Shown here: one piece after another, positions 47,302 to 59,999 of the stretch
How the letters are laid out: each line of letters starts with the position of its first letter
Numbering within the stretch: position 1 is the stretch's first letter
Source of the DNA: Tanytarsus gracilentus
Taxonomy: Eukaryota > Arthropoda > Insecta > Diptera > Chironomidae
Assembly (NCBI GenBank): GCA_038502055.1
Contig: JAXRKN010000039.1
Coordinates: forward strand, 4,154,001-4,218,000
Direction: 5' to 3'
Length of the DNA stretch: 64,000 bases
Translations under genes and position numbers: made by a program
Notes under the pieces: generated by a model
Seen by the model: only the letters and a program-made list of their open reading frames with translations
Told to the model about the DNA's origin: nothing
The model's database searches: none

Positions 47302-49242
47302 ATGGAATATAGAACGAGTGACATTAATCAGCTGGTGAAAATTTCCAGAAGAGATGGTGATATCGAACCAGTGACCATGATCGAGTTCTTCAATAAAACG
47401 GTAAAAAATTTTCCCGATCGTGATGCACTGGCTTATCGAGACTCCAATGGCATTTGGCACAAAATTAATTTCAAAGAGTATAAAATTCGAGTCGAAAAGA
47501 TAGCGAAGGTTTTCATAAAGTTGGGATTAAAGCAGCGAGGAGTTGTGGCAATATTAGCTTGGAATAGTCCTGAATGGGTTATCAGTGCTTTGGCAGCAAT
47601 TCATGCAGGGTAAATGATTTTTTAAATTAATAAAAAAATCATTTTAAAATGAAATAATTTTTTTTCTAGTGGTGTCGTCACTGGAATTTACACAACAAAC
47701 AGTTCCGAAGCGTGTGAATACATTCTCGAAAAGTCCAAAGCTCAAATTCTGATTGTCGATGATGATCAGCTTGAAAAAATTAATCAAATTAAAAACAATC
47801 TTCCAAAACTGACTTCTGTCATTGAAACGTCAAAATTTCATGAATTTTTGGAAGTTTCAATATCTGATGACGTTGAGGTTGAATACCAAAGAAGATTAAA
47901 AGACATTGGATATAATCAATGTTGCGCGATTATCTACACATCTGGCACGACTGGTTTTCCAAAAGGTTCAATGCTTTCTCATGATAATCTCATCTGGCAA
48001 GCAATTTCTTTGGTTGAGGCCATAGGTAAATTTGGGTCTGGCACAGATGTCGCAATTTCATACCTTCCCCTCTCACATGTCGCAGCTTTTAATGTTGATA
48101 TCGTCATGTCCATTCATGTGGCTGCAACCGTCTATTTCACTGACTCACACGCATTGAAGGGAAGTTTTCTTCAATATCTTAAAGAAGTTCAACCGACAGC
48201 AATTTTTTCAGTTCCTCGTGTGTTCGAAAAAATTGAAGAAAAACTTAAAGAAAATCTTTCAAAAATGAATTTTTTTAAAAGAAGCTTTTTCTCGTGGGCT
48301 CAAAATGTAATTTTGGAAAATTGTTTGAGCGAGAAAGAAAGTGAAAATGCTTCGTCATTCAAATTGATGATTGCTCGGAAGTTCATGTTGAATCCAGTTC
48401 GAGAAGCTTTAGGATTTCAGAGATGTCATGTCTTTTTTGTTGGAAGTGCTCCAACGAGTCAGGAGACTAAAAACTTTTTCATGAGCTTAGAAATGAAGCT
48501 GCTCGATGCGTATGGAATGACAGAAGCAATTGTTCATACCATCCAGTCACAAAATACGATTGGTCAATTTGGCAACATTGGAAAACCGATTGGAGGAGCT
48601 GAAACAAAACTTGTGAATAAAAATGAAAAGGAAGAGGGTGAAATTTGCATGAAGGGTCGACACGTCTTTATGGGCTATTTGAATGATCCTGAAAAAACGC
48701 AAAAAGCTATTGATGATGAAGGATGGCTGCACTCGGGTGATGTTGGATTCATTAATGATGAAGGATTTTTATTCATGCGAGGAAGAATCAAAGAACTCAT
48801 TATCACATCCGGTGGTGAAAATATTCCATGCGCTTTGATTGAGAACTCTGTGAAAAAGTGTTGTCCAGCAATTTCGAATGCTTTCCTGGTCGGCGACAAG
48901 CGCAAATATCTCACGATGCTTTTAACATTTAAAACTGAAGTTAACAGCGATGGAAGACCAAAAGATGAGCTTGCAGTTGAAGCTTTAACTTGGTTGAAAT
49001 CTAAAAATATCAATCAAAAAACTTTGAGCGATCTTCTCGAAAATAAAAAATTAAATCAAGTCCTTCAAGAAGTCATCGACAAAGTTAACTTAAATGCAAT
49101 CTCAAATGCTCAAAAGATCCAGAAGTTTTCTGTTTTGCCGCATGACTTCAGCATGATCACTGGAGAATTGACACCGACGTTGAAAGTGAAGAGAAATGTG
49201 GTGGTCAAAAAATATGAAAAGGAAATTGAAAAACTTTACTAA
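47302..49242 (+). CDS. Long-chain acyl-CoA synthetase, bubblegum (ACSBG) family
   Basis: Two exons (47302-47609 and 47670-49242) give 626 residues; family members have about 650-720. It activates long or very-long-chain fatty acids with ATP and CoA. Motifs in order: the P-loop-like YTSGTTGFPKGSMLSHDN (about residue 210), LPLSHVAA, LDAYGMTE, and GWLHSGDVGFINDEGF followed by RIKELIITSGGENIPC. The C-terminal ELTPTLKVKRNVVVKKY supplies the catalytic Lys region. The N-terminus is shorter than in vertebrate ACSBG proteins but starts at the family's usual entry (VTMIEFFNKTVKNFPDRDALAYR). It is the only intact gene in the spacer of the giant palindrome. Polyadenylation signal at 49287-49292. Which Drosophila paralogue it matches is not resolved. 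Confidence 0.93.
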
Positions 49243-52200
49243 ATTTTGAATTCAACAATTAATTTTTTTTATATCTTTGAAATTCCAATAAAAAATAAAA
49301 AGTAACCTTAGGTTTTTAAAAATAACCAATATATTGCAATAAAAATGTATTTGATTGGCTTCAAATTTATAAAATATTAAATTGCATTATGAATTCGATT
49401 TTGAATCATCTCAGTGCAGATGAAACTCATTAAGTTCATCCCTCAGAGCTAAAAATGAAACTTTAATTTCTCATAAACTTGAATAAATCATCCAAAATGA
49501 GAATAATCTCATTAAATATTTCTATCAGATCATCATCGCGGTACTGAAGAGAATTGAAATTAAGTGAGAAATTTCTGCTCCATACGCTATCATAGAATTG
49601 CAAAAATGTATCTCGAGGGCAACGTCACGTTAGCGTAGAAGAAAATGGAACAAAAGAAGCACTCTAGAGCCAAAAGCATGGCTCACACCGCAGCAAGCAG
49701 AAAATTTCTTCTTTATATCTGAATTTGTTGCATATTGGAGTGTCTGCAGAAAAAAGAAGAAGAAGAGAAAAATCTTTTATGCAAGTTTTGACTGCATTCT
49801 CGCTAACAACTACAATGTTCAAAAAAGGTAAAAATATAACTGATTTTTTTAAAAGAAACCCTGCTGATATAAAAGTGTTTAATTAAGGATATTCCTTGGA
49901 CTCAATTTTTTTATTACTCAACAATTTTCGATTTGACATCAATTTTTCCTATCGACACCATACGTGAGCACACTAAAGAAAGAGTGAGTGAGGATTTGAG
50001 CTTCATTGATCGTAAGAATTCACATGTTAAATTCAATTTGTCAATGCGACAAATCCTGATAAGATCATTTAGTGCTGTTGACGCTCTTCAGTTCTGCCTT
50101 TGCCAACTCCACAGCTGTGTGATGTTAATTAAATAAATCATTGAAATGTAAATAACACATTTTGAGCTGTGTGCTGAATGCTGTTTGTGTTGTTGGCTTG
50201 TCAATTAGCAGCACTGAAATATTTTCTTAGCAAATAACTTCAAAATAATTTTCTCATCCGCATCAACCAGCATGAGTTTGTGCTGCAGTTTTCTCTATTT
50301 TGACTCAAAGTGATTGTCGTTGAACAAAAATGTAAATAAAAAGCTTGATGACAAAAATTTTACTCACTCGAAAATGAAATTGAGTTGAAAACTTTGTGAT
50401 CTCGACATCGTGTGAGGTCATAATGGCCATAATGAATGATAAACGATGAAACTAAAGAGAAAAATCATTTTCAACTTTTTAGACCTTCCCAACACAGTCG
50501 TTTGTGCTCATCACCAAGTTTTTTTTGCCTGTGTGTAGTCAATGAGGTGTAAAAATGAGTTCAGAATTTCCATGCTCGATCGATTTATTCAAACAGATAA
50601 TTATGAGAGTACAGAACAGCTTTTTGGAAGTAATAATTGAACTCAATTAACATAAAAATGAGAGTTACTCATTTCATTAATTTTTTCGCGTGAACTTTAA
50701 ATTAAATTTTATTCTGACAATTTTAAACCTGAGTGTCCCACCCCTCACTATTCATCAATTTAAGCTCTGGACATGACTGCACGCACAAAACTTTTTCTAT
50801 GTTAAATTTTCGACTTCTTGCTCATCACTCGAATTGTTTAATTGAAAAATTCTTCTTTTTAATTGAATTAAGATCTTTTAATTAATTCTTTATTGCGGAC
50901 GACGATAAAAAAGTTCAAAAAGGTTGTCTTTGAAGTTTTGTAAGTTGATTAAATTTTTTCGTGTCCTTTGTCGAAAGTTTTAAGCCTTTTAGCTGCCATG
51001 ACTGCTGTTCTATTTTAATTTAGTGCGTAGCATGTGCTCTGTAGGCAGATTTATAGACTGATGTGATTCAGTAGAGAGTCTCGCATCCGACAGGGATAAA
51101 ATTTAAATCCATAAACATTCATTATGAAGTGCTTCGAGCTTTCGCAGTTCAGGAGAGAATTAAAATGAATGGATTTAAGCTTTAATTAAAATTTACAATC
51201 CATTTGAGTCAATTTGCGCTTCGCATTTTTCACTTTTAACTCAACCGAGTGCTCAAAAGAGAGTGAAAGAGTACGAGGAGGAATGAAAAATGTCATCTGC
51301 AATTGTGCTGAACATGAAAATGTGAAAAGGAGCAAGAAAAACTAATTAAGTCGCTGAGAATTGAGTTTGTGTGTGTTGCTTTGACAACCACCAGCAGCAC
51401 AATTTAATCATAAATCTCTATTTGTTCCTCACTTCACCGCCACACAGTCCCTGTTGACAAGTGAAATAATGCATGCTAATTAGAAAAAGTTGTTCCTCCT
51501 CTGCCTGTCACATTCAGCATTTCCCAAAGATGAAATAATTATGAAAAATGTGCAAATCTTTTCTCTTTCTTTGCTCTAAAGATTTTCAACGAATTGTGGC
51601 ATAACAGGAGAAAATTAAACGAGCAGAAAAAACTTTTTCAATTGTCACGTTTTGTTTGCATTTTTTTTCTCTCGCTGATTGTTAGACAAGACGATGAAAA
51701 ATTTCACAGACATAGAAAAATTTTGATTCAATAAATATTTGTTAATATCAAGTCATGCGAGTTACTGCAAGCATCAATAAAATTGATGTAAATTCAAATT
51801 CAACACAAAAAATCTCGCTCAAGATGAAATTGGAACAAAAAATTGATTTTTTTCTTCCACATGAAAACTTTTTCCTTGCTCGAAGTAAAATTAGAAAAAT
51901 TCGATAAACCGTTGAATGGCAATGACAATCGTCATGACATGATTTTCAATTGATTATTGTACAAATAAAATTTTCCTTTATAGTCAATCAAAATTGCAAC
52001 TTGAATTTGATGGAAAAATTTAAGGACTAAAAGATTTGAATTTTTTTATGTCGCAAAAATTGGAAGGAAATTAAATGGAAAATTTCTTAAGCCTTTTCAG
52101 CGATTTTTTCATCCTTCATGAGTGCTCGAAAAAAATCGATTTTTCCATTGTTGAATTATTAAAGAACTTTCCTCTGTTACATGTCAATTCTTGACATTCA

Positions 52201-54555
52201 CGTCACTTTATGTCTTCGGCTCAGACACAGATTCAGATTTTTAATATTTTATAAGCTTCAACACGCGAATGATAAAATTTTAAATAATTTAATTACTTTT
52301 GTCCTTTTCACTGCTATCGCGATTTCCAAAGAGATTTTCATCGTGGTTCAAATTTTGTGTCCTTTTATTTCGTCACGTTGAATTAGTTCCGTCGTTTGTG
52401 TTTACTTGAGTGAGGAACAAATTTTCTTTCCTTCCTTCCGCATTGAAAATCATTCGAGAGTGAAAAATTACAAAATTAGATTTTTCCACTTTGCTATCAA
52501 TTTCCGTCGATTTTCACATCAGAGTTAAAGAAAAGAATTTTTTGTGCGATGAGCTTAAATAAGAAAGAGTGTGACAAGGGCGAAGAAGAAGAAGCATAAA
52601 AGTCATCATCATGGGATTTCGTGCTGATGTGTCTTCAAATGACTTAGAAGGAAGGAGGAAAAGGATCGCATTGAGTCGCATCGACATAAGAAAAATTCTC
52701 AGAGACGCAGAGCATAAAAATGGCAGCACGAAAGAGAGATGAGCTTGGGAAAAATGTGACAATGAGCCTAAAAGAGAAAATTTTCCTCATCTCACGTTTC
52801 ATTTCCTCCTCATTCAGACATTCCTCACATACGACTCGTGTTTGTATGATTGCATGTGTGATAACAAATCGGAAGATTTCAATTTTGAGCCACAACAAAA
52901 CTCATTCGAGAAATATTTCAAACATTTATCAATTTTGTAGCTTTTCATGCCAAATTGAGCAAGAAATGAAGCCGAAAAATTGACTTCGGATTTGAAAATT
53001 GAATTTCAATTTGTCACGAAAATTTTAAATTTCTCTCTTCCGAGTCATTTCATAAAGAACAAAATTCCATCGAGTAATTTCATCTCTAAACGTCTACAAA
53101 TTGAAGTCAAAAAATAAATTCATGAATTTTATGCTCTGCAGATGCTTGACGGCAAGATTATGTGATTTATTGGGGTTCAAAAGGAAAAAAGTTTGTGGCA
53201 CAAAAATTTTCATTTTTGATTGTGAACAAATTTTTTTATTATTTTAGAAATTTTTCATAAACTTTAGAAATTTCTTTATTTATCGTAAAAAGATCAGTGA
53301 TTTATTTGAGCAACGAAGCCGAATTTAATTGACCGAAAAATGATTTTTCTTCTCGGTCGGTTGTGTGAAAATGAACACTTGTGAACTCATTTTGTATTCA
53401 TTCACTCATCCGTGTTCTGACTTTTCTTGACTTAATGATAACCAACATGAAAAATACCTTTTTAGACTTTTATCGGCTCAAACAAGAAAATTATTATTTT
53501 GTGCTGGTCATTTTGCGATAAAAAGTTTTCACGCTAAATTTCCTCTTACAATTTCACGAAAAAGATCATGAAATAGGTTGCGGAAAATGTTCTGTAGGCA
53601 GGATGAGAAATGCTCATAATTGTATTAATTTCAAAAACCATAAATAATGCTGGAGGAAAACCGCAAAAGAGAAATTTTCTTTTCCCTTGAGTGCCCTGTA
53701 AATTTTTGCTTTTTTTACTATGAAGAATATCCATCGTGTATATTTTAAAGAGAATTGCGAAAGAGAGGAGAAATTGAAATAATAAATTTTGGAGTCCACA
53801 TCATCGCATGCTTTAGCTACATATTTTCCAGTTTCTACTGCCGCTGCTGTTTCATTTCCCACTGGCATTCTTCTTCTTAGTTATGCTATAACATTGTTTG
53901 CTTTTCCAACATAACCAACTCATAACATTTACGAATTTCGCATGAGGGAACGAAAGATGAGCTTCATACATTCATTCAATATATTTATGATGATTTTTAG
54001 TACGAACTGTGCAGCATGGATTGTTTACTTTACCCACATGCACCAGCCAATATTATACATTTATACGGCATATGAATTTCAACAATTTATAAATGCTAAA
54101 AAGTTTGCAGAGTGCTCATAAAAATAGACAAAATATTTTTTACCGCAAAACCAAATACTGAACATGTTGTTTTTGTTGAAACTCGCACACAACATCTGAG
54201 CAGTAAATTGTGTGTGGATGTTAGCGAGCTTAAAGGATGAAAAACGAGGGGTTGAGATATTATGAGATTAATTTTTGATAAATGTTAAAGGTTAATTTTT
54301 ATCTTCTCGTCTTTTCAAAAGCTTTCTATCAGAATTAACTGTAATTAAAAACTTTGAAAAAAAAATTCCAATCCTTGATTTCATGCAACGAAAAATTATA
54401 ACATGTTCGTTCATGTTATCTTATATAATAATAATCTCATCGTTCGTTGTGTTGCTCTTGTTAAAGAAAAACATTTTTATCGGTTAATTTTGAAAAAACA
54501 TGTTTACACAGCAATAAAATCTATTTGTCACTTCGAAGAAGGATTTTCGATTTTT
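49243..54555. other. Right part of palindrome spacer, no gene seen
   Basis: About 5.3 kb of AT-rich sequence without a gene that could be supported. Short open frames (for example 52181-52381 and 52720-52983) lack splice partners or family motifs. The last roughly 150 bp before the right arm show faded homology to 45381-45560. Confidence 0.55.
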
Positions 54556-55175
54556 AAAGACTCACGAAAGAAGAAACTTGTCAAAAATAATGTTAAAGCA
54601 CCTCAAAAGTGTGAAAATCTTTTTCCTTATGAATTGCTCATTGAACTTTTTACCCCAAACTGGATTTATTTGAAGAAATTTTTCTTCCCACATTTTTGGT
54701 CCCTTTTTTTCTTTTTCTGACTTTTCTCTTCGGTTCAACACTCAGCTCGCAATATGTCAAAAAAGAATTTTCTTCTTTGATGTGGGCAAAAAATTTTCCT
54801 TTTCGATTTCACATCAATTTCTCGCCTGCCCGATAAATTTATTTATTTTTTTGCTTTTACAGCTTCACAGTTTGTGCCTTTATCATTTTTGTGCAATCAG
54901 ACACAGAAAGAAAAACTTGATTTAGTTGTTCGAGAAGAAAAAAAACGGAGAAAGATTAGAAAGGAAATTCCAATGTCAAGAACGCTTTATCATCAACACA
55001 TGAACAGTTCAAAGTCAACATATGAAAAGACTTAAACTTTGAGATGTCGTGAAACACTTTTTTTAATATACTGCATTTGCATACGAATGAAGGGAAAGAC
55101 ATGAAAAAGTTTTTTAATCGTCAACGCGCAAAAGTGAAATGAAAAATGTTTAATTAAAATTTAAATTTTCTCATT

Positions 55176-55203
55176 CAAATAAAAAAGTTGTAATTTAAAA
55201 AAA
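55176..55203 (+). repeat. Target-site duplication, left copy
   Basis: A 28-bp sequence starting CAAATAAAAAAGTTG recurs exactly at 56458-56485. The left arm has only one (slightly different) copy at the matching place, which proves that this is a duplication made on insertion. Confidence 0.85.
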
Positions 55204-56457
55204 AAGTTGTTCGCCCCTCTGGGTAAACAAAACAAAAAAATTTAATTTACCTTTTTTAAAGTGTTTAAGTGTGTTTTAAAAATAAAAGTTACTTATTTCC
55301 TGTAGTTAAGTCATCAATCTATCGTTGTGTCATCGAGTTTCTCCAATTAAGTCAGGTAAAAAGCGAGAATGAGTGAAAGAAAATCTTGAAATTTTTTTAA
55401 CAATTAATTTTACTTTTAATGCGTTTAAATGAAGAATTACTCACTCATTCTTGCTTAAAAGTGGTTAGTCAATCACTTCAATATTATTGTTTCACATTGA
55501 AATGATAAAAATCGAAAACTTTAAAAAATGTTTGTTTTGATTCAACTGGATCTTTTCTGGATCTATATAAATTAGTTCATAACCTCAAAAATTCTTTATT
55601 TCTCAAACTTTAGTATTCATGCGTTCGATTTTTCTCACTTTCTTTTATCTCCAGAGGATCTTTAAGTTTTCATTACACATTCGTAACGAAGAAATTGTTT
55701 AAAATTAAATTAGATTAAATTCTCTATATAGGTTTTATTGTTTTTATTATTTTATATATTTATATATTTTCAAATATACTCGTTAAATTGATTCTTCACA
55801 TTGAAGTTAATTATTTATATAATTTTCGTTGGTATCCAGCAAAACCAACTGTTAATCCTAGTGACACAGTTGAGGAAGGAAGAGTTTATAAATTTATGTT
55901 TTATGTTTGTTTGTTTTGTAATGTGGGTGGGCCAGTGCCTAACAGCTTGTCAGGACTGAGGAAGGTTGTAGTGGCGGTAACTTTTATACAATGCCGTCGA
56001 AACCACCTTTGATTTAATTTATTTTTCCAACTGCAATCGTAAGATTCAGTTGAGGCTGTGCTTAGTTGGAAACACTCAATGAGCGACTACAAGACTGTGT
56101 ACAGCTGTTATTATTTCCGTTATGGGTAACAACGTCCAGATAGTTGGGTCTCCATGCTGGACGTCCATAACGTTTTATTTATTTATCTACGAAGAGGGGT
56201 TGTTCGATCGCTAGTATGTCTTTCTCAAGACGTATGTTGCAGCTCCCGAGGTGGGCGATTCCCGCGGGGACGTCCATTGTTGAGGGGGAAAAAAGGGGTA
56301 TTTATACTCTATTCTTAAGAGAAATCTTAAGAGTTCTGCATGGTTACGTTTTAAACCTTAACCTGGCTTTTGAGCTATGGAAAAGGAAACAAAAACGGGC
56401 GCGTCCATCCTGGTAACTCCAGAGTGCTACCTCTTTGTCATCTATCTATCTATCTAC
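55204..56457 (+). mobile_element. Non-coding retro-insertion with (ATCT)n tail
   Basis: A 1254-bp insertion lies between two 28-bp direct repeats. A long, variable-size target duplication and a short simple-repeat tail (CTATCTATCTATCTAC) suggest insertion by a non-LTR retrotransposon machinery. The 3' half is richer in G/C than the arm (for example CCCGCGGGGACGTCC near 56256), with GGACGTCC-type motifs near 56160 and 56270. No reverse transcriptase or other long frame is present, only frames under 80 codons. It is therefore a non-autonomous element, a SINE-like element or an internally deleted LINE made of end regions. The family was not recognised. Confidence 0.75.
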
Positions 56458-56485
56458 CAAATAAAAAAGTTGTAATTTAAAAAAA
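56458..56485 (+). repeat. Target-site duplication, right copy
   Basis: Second exact copy of the 28-bp repeat at 55176-55203, directly after the ATCT tail of the insertion. After it the match to the left arm resumes (ATGAAAAACTTCAATTTCC). Confidence 0.85.
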
Positions 56486-58302
56486 TGAAAAACTTCAATT
56501 TCCAACATTGTCATTGCAGTTTTTCTTTTTAAGCTTCTTTCAAAATTTTCCAATTTATTTCTTCATGAATATTCGCTCAATGGCAAGAAAGTGTTTACAA
56601 TTTAAGTGCAACTGGCATCGCAAAAGCTTTGTGAATGTTCTTCATTCAATTTTTATCATCATTTCCTTTGCACTCTCTTGTTGCCACTGCTCTTGCTGCC
56701 TTTGGATGGCACTTGACACACATTGAAAATTCTCTTCTACGATTATCTCTCACAGCCACCTCACAATTACCATTTATAAAAATTTTCTCTTTACATTTTC
56801 AACTCGCCATTTTTATTATGTGGCAGAAAAAAGCTTTTTATGCATTTCAACATGCACTCAACATTCCATTCTTACAAACTATGAGGATAGAAAGTTCAGC
56901 TAACAAAAAGCTATGACGTGCCATGCATGAGCAAGTTCACTCAAACTTTTTTCCTTATTCATTCCGTAAATATTTGCAAAAAGTTTTTTCTATCTTTCGC
57001 TAAACTTCGCAAATTTTATTTTTGTGTAAAACCTAAAAGCTCTTTTTAAGCTTTCAACGTGCAATCAGCAAAAAAGCTTTTTCACTCGATAATGAGCAAA
57101 ATAATTAAAAAGTGAAATGAAAATTAAATTAAAGCCAGTCGTGTGCAGCACAAAGCAATTGCGCTATTTTTGAGGTGGAAAAAGTTTTTTCTCACGCAAT
57201 CATTAGTCGCCGCTTTTTATCACAAATTTCTTCTATTTTTGCGCTGTTGCTTCGTACTTGACTCTCTCTATATAGAGTGTTGATATTTTGGCCTTTAATC
57301 TTTTCAGTTTTTCTCTCTCTCTCTGTTCTACTTTTGCCCATAATCATCATCCATGCTGCTGTGCTTCATTTCTCACAATATTTTATTTCGTAGGTTGTTA
57401 TTCATTACCAAAGCATCATCTAGCTCATGCTGCAGGATGAATGCGAAGGTTTTTCTTTGATGCGGGGTTGAAGTGAAACGAAATGAGATGAGATTAATGA
57501 TGTGTACTATCACTAACATCATCTCAAGTCATTAAAATTCTCACTTCCTTTCCTCTTTTTTATAGACGCCGACCTAAAAGTTTAATTATTTTTCCTCTTC
57601 CTGCTTTCAATTTACATTACAGGGCGATCGTTTGTAAATCGTGTCACAATCATCAAATTCTTTGGCTTTATACTCAAACGTGGATCTGCCAATGAATAAA
57701 AATCAGCAGCTTAAAATTTAACAACAAAATAAATTTTTTATTGAAGGCAATTGAGTGCACATCAATTTATTTAATTCCCTCATTAAATTTCACACAAATG
57801 GATGAATGAAAAATTTTCATCATAATCGCATTCAATAAATTCATCAAGAACTGCATAATGAGAGGATTTTGCCATAAAATTCATTTTGTACATTAATAAT
57901 TTAAATTTGGATATTTTCACAAACCTCAAACGCCAAAAATTAAATACGTAAAATTAAATTTCAATTTTTGATTTTGAAGCCTTGAAACCTCAAAGTTTAT
58001 CAGCAGTGAATATTTGTTGTAGGTTCATTATGTTGCGCATATATTTTAAAATAAGTTGTGCTAACGAGCCATCAACTACATCCATGTGCAAAAGTTCACA
58101 TCATTATTTTTCAGTTTATGTTTAAATGAAAAAGTTTACGATTAGTTTCAACTCAGCTTTTTTGATTTATGGTGATTTATCTAAAATTTAAAATTAATCC
58201 AAAGGAATTCAAAGAATTCAAAACCCAAAAGCGCGCCATTTTTAAAAACTTTCGCATTGTTTACAAAAAATTTAAAAACTAAATATTTAATTTAATCTTA
58301 AT
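56486..58302. other. Right-arm non-coding sequence up to the FHA gene
   Basis: Reverse complement of about 42759-44720 without the left arm's G-run insertion. No gene is seen. The 100 bp upstream of the FHA start differ from the left arm by several substitutions and a short indel around 58195-58225. The motif GCGCGCCATT (near 58230) is kept in both arms and fits a degenerate E2F-type site (WTSSCGC on the other strand). Confidence 0.6.
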
Positions 58303-58893
58303 ATGGAATGGCATGGACAGCGAGCGCATTTCGGACTTGTAAGGCAAGGGCCTGGAATACAGAATCGATTGATAATTTTGGAGGAGAATAATGTAATTGG
58401 TGAGAATTATTTTTTTTTGAGATCCAGCTCGAATAAATTTTTGTTTTATTTTAATTTTTAAGGACGTGGAGGTGCAGCAACAGCTCAAATATTGTCAACA
58501 TGCGTTAGCCGTGAACATGCTTTTATAGTCTGTAATGATGAGACAAATCCAGTGTGGACGATCGAAGATAACTGTAAGTTTGGGATTTTAAATGCTTCAT
58601 TTGAAGTTAACGTCAATTTACAGCTTCTCTAAATGGCACATTCGTAAACAGCGAGAACATTAAGGACAAAGGGGTTTGTGACCTTAAGATTGGAGACTAT
58701 GTTGGATTTGGAATGGACGTGTAAGTATCCGAGTGATATTTTAACATCCGTGAATAAAGAACTTAAAAGTACGTCTTCATATTCTAGTGAAACTTGGAAA
58801 GCAACACCTGTAAACTTCACCGATGAAAACATGTTCGTATTCAAGTTCACACTCTTAGATGAAAATTACCAACCGATGGCCAATGGACATTAA
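58303..58893 (+). CDS. Small FHA-domain protein, right-arm copy
   Basis: Four exons (58303-58399, 58463-58573, 58624-58720, 58788-58893) give 136 residues with the same exon lengths and phases as the left-arm gene. The FHA residues are intact: Gly33-Arg34, Ser48-Arg49-x-His51, Asn73. Of 11 coding differences from the left copy, ten lie in exons 1 and 2, one (silent) in exon 3 and none in exon 4. The region changed at residues 36-37 directly follows the conserved Gly-Arg and could alter ligand preference (inference). AATAAA at 58992-58997. Both copies appear functional from the sequence: no stop, frameshift or damaged splice site is seen. The protein contains no RING domain, unlike RNF8 and CHFR. 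Confidence 0.88.
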
Positions 58894-59918
58894 GAAACGT
58901 CAACGAAATAAATTAGTAATTAAGCTATAAAATATTTTAAGTGACACAAAGTTCTACAAACGTAAAAATTGCATCATAAATGCAAATACAAAATAAAGAC
59001 TGAAAATGTTCCAAAATATAAATTATTTAAATTTTAATTATTTGAATGAGTGCTGAAAATTTTCGTATCGCCATCAAAATAGTCAACAGCGTGTGCGATT
59101 ATGAAATGAGGAGACTCTGATATCCGCGATGTTGATTCATTAAGCCGTGAAAAGGACAAAAGAGTTTCCAATTATTTCTAGAGCTGAAAATGCGGCTCAA
59201 CTGCATACACTCGAGAGAGACAGTCTGTACAGGAGGGCATTAATATCATGAACATGATCCGATATTTTCAATATTTGAAAATGGCACAAGCTCAGACGTG
59301 ATTTGGATGCATTGAATAGCGAGAGTGAGCGAATGAAATTGGTAAAATATTGCCGGACACGATGGATACAAATTGAAATGCTTGTAACAAATTTTGCAAA
59401 TGAAAAGTTTTCATCAAAATGAAAATTGCAAATTGAGTTGGAATTTGTAAGCCACAAAATTGAATTTTTTGTTGGTCATTGCAATTTCACAGATCGTCAA
59501 TTTTGCATGTTTTATGGCTTTCGCAATTTTCTCATGGAAATGAAAAACGAAATGAAGGAAAAAGTTTCAATTTTCGCATTTCTCTCTCTCTCTCGAGTTT
59601 AATCCCCAAAATGCCGATTTTATCGTTTTATTTCGTTCTGCTGCGATTGAAAGGGACACGCCGTGCCTCCGAACATAACCGTTGAGTTGAGTTCAAGAAG
59701 AAGTAAGGAAAAAATTGAAAAACTTTTTCATCAAATTCCTGTGAGTGAAAATTGAGAAGGAGGAAAAAAGCAAAAAAGTCAATGTCGACAAAATAAGAAA
59801 AAGGATGCGATTGAAAGAGATGTTGGAGTCAAAAGATGAGCCAGCAATTAATTTGTAACAAAAGCACTCGAGAATGAAAATTGAAATTGAACTTGACGTG
59901 TAAAAATTGTTGATCCAT

Positions 59919-59999
59919 GTGCGGACATTCAAAATTTATTTTTTCACATTTTCAATTAAAAAAAATATTTTTGGAAGAAATTAAATTAAATGTCCGCAC
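59919..59999. repeat. Small foldback with GTGCGGACATT ends, right arm
   Basis: GTGCGGACATT (59919-59929) pairs with AATGTCCGCAC (59989-59999). It mirrors the left-arm foldback at 41039-41123, but the loop sequence and length differ by a few bases while both ends are unchanged. Confidence 0.7.

Noticed and set aside
55788..56416. Short frames inside the right-arm insertion
   Set aside because: Under 80 codons, no reverse transcriptase, nucleic-acid-binding or endonuclease motifs; treated as non-coding element sequence.
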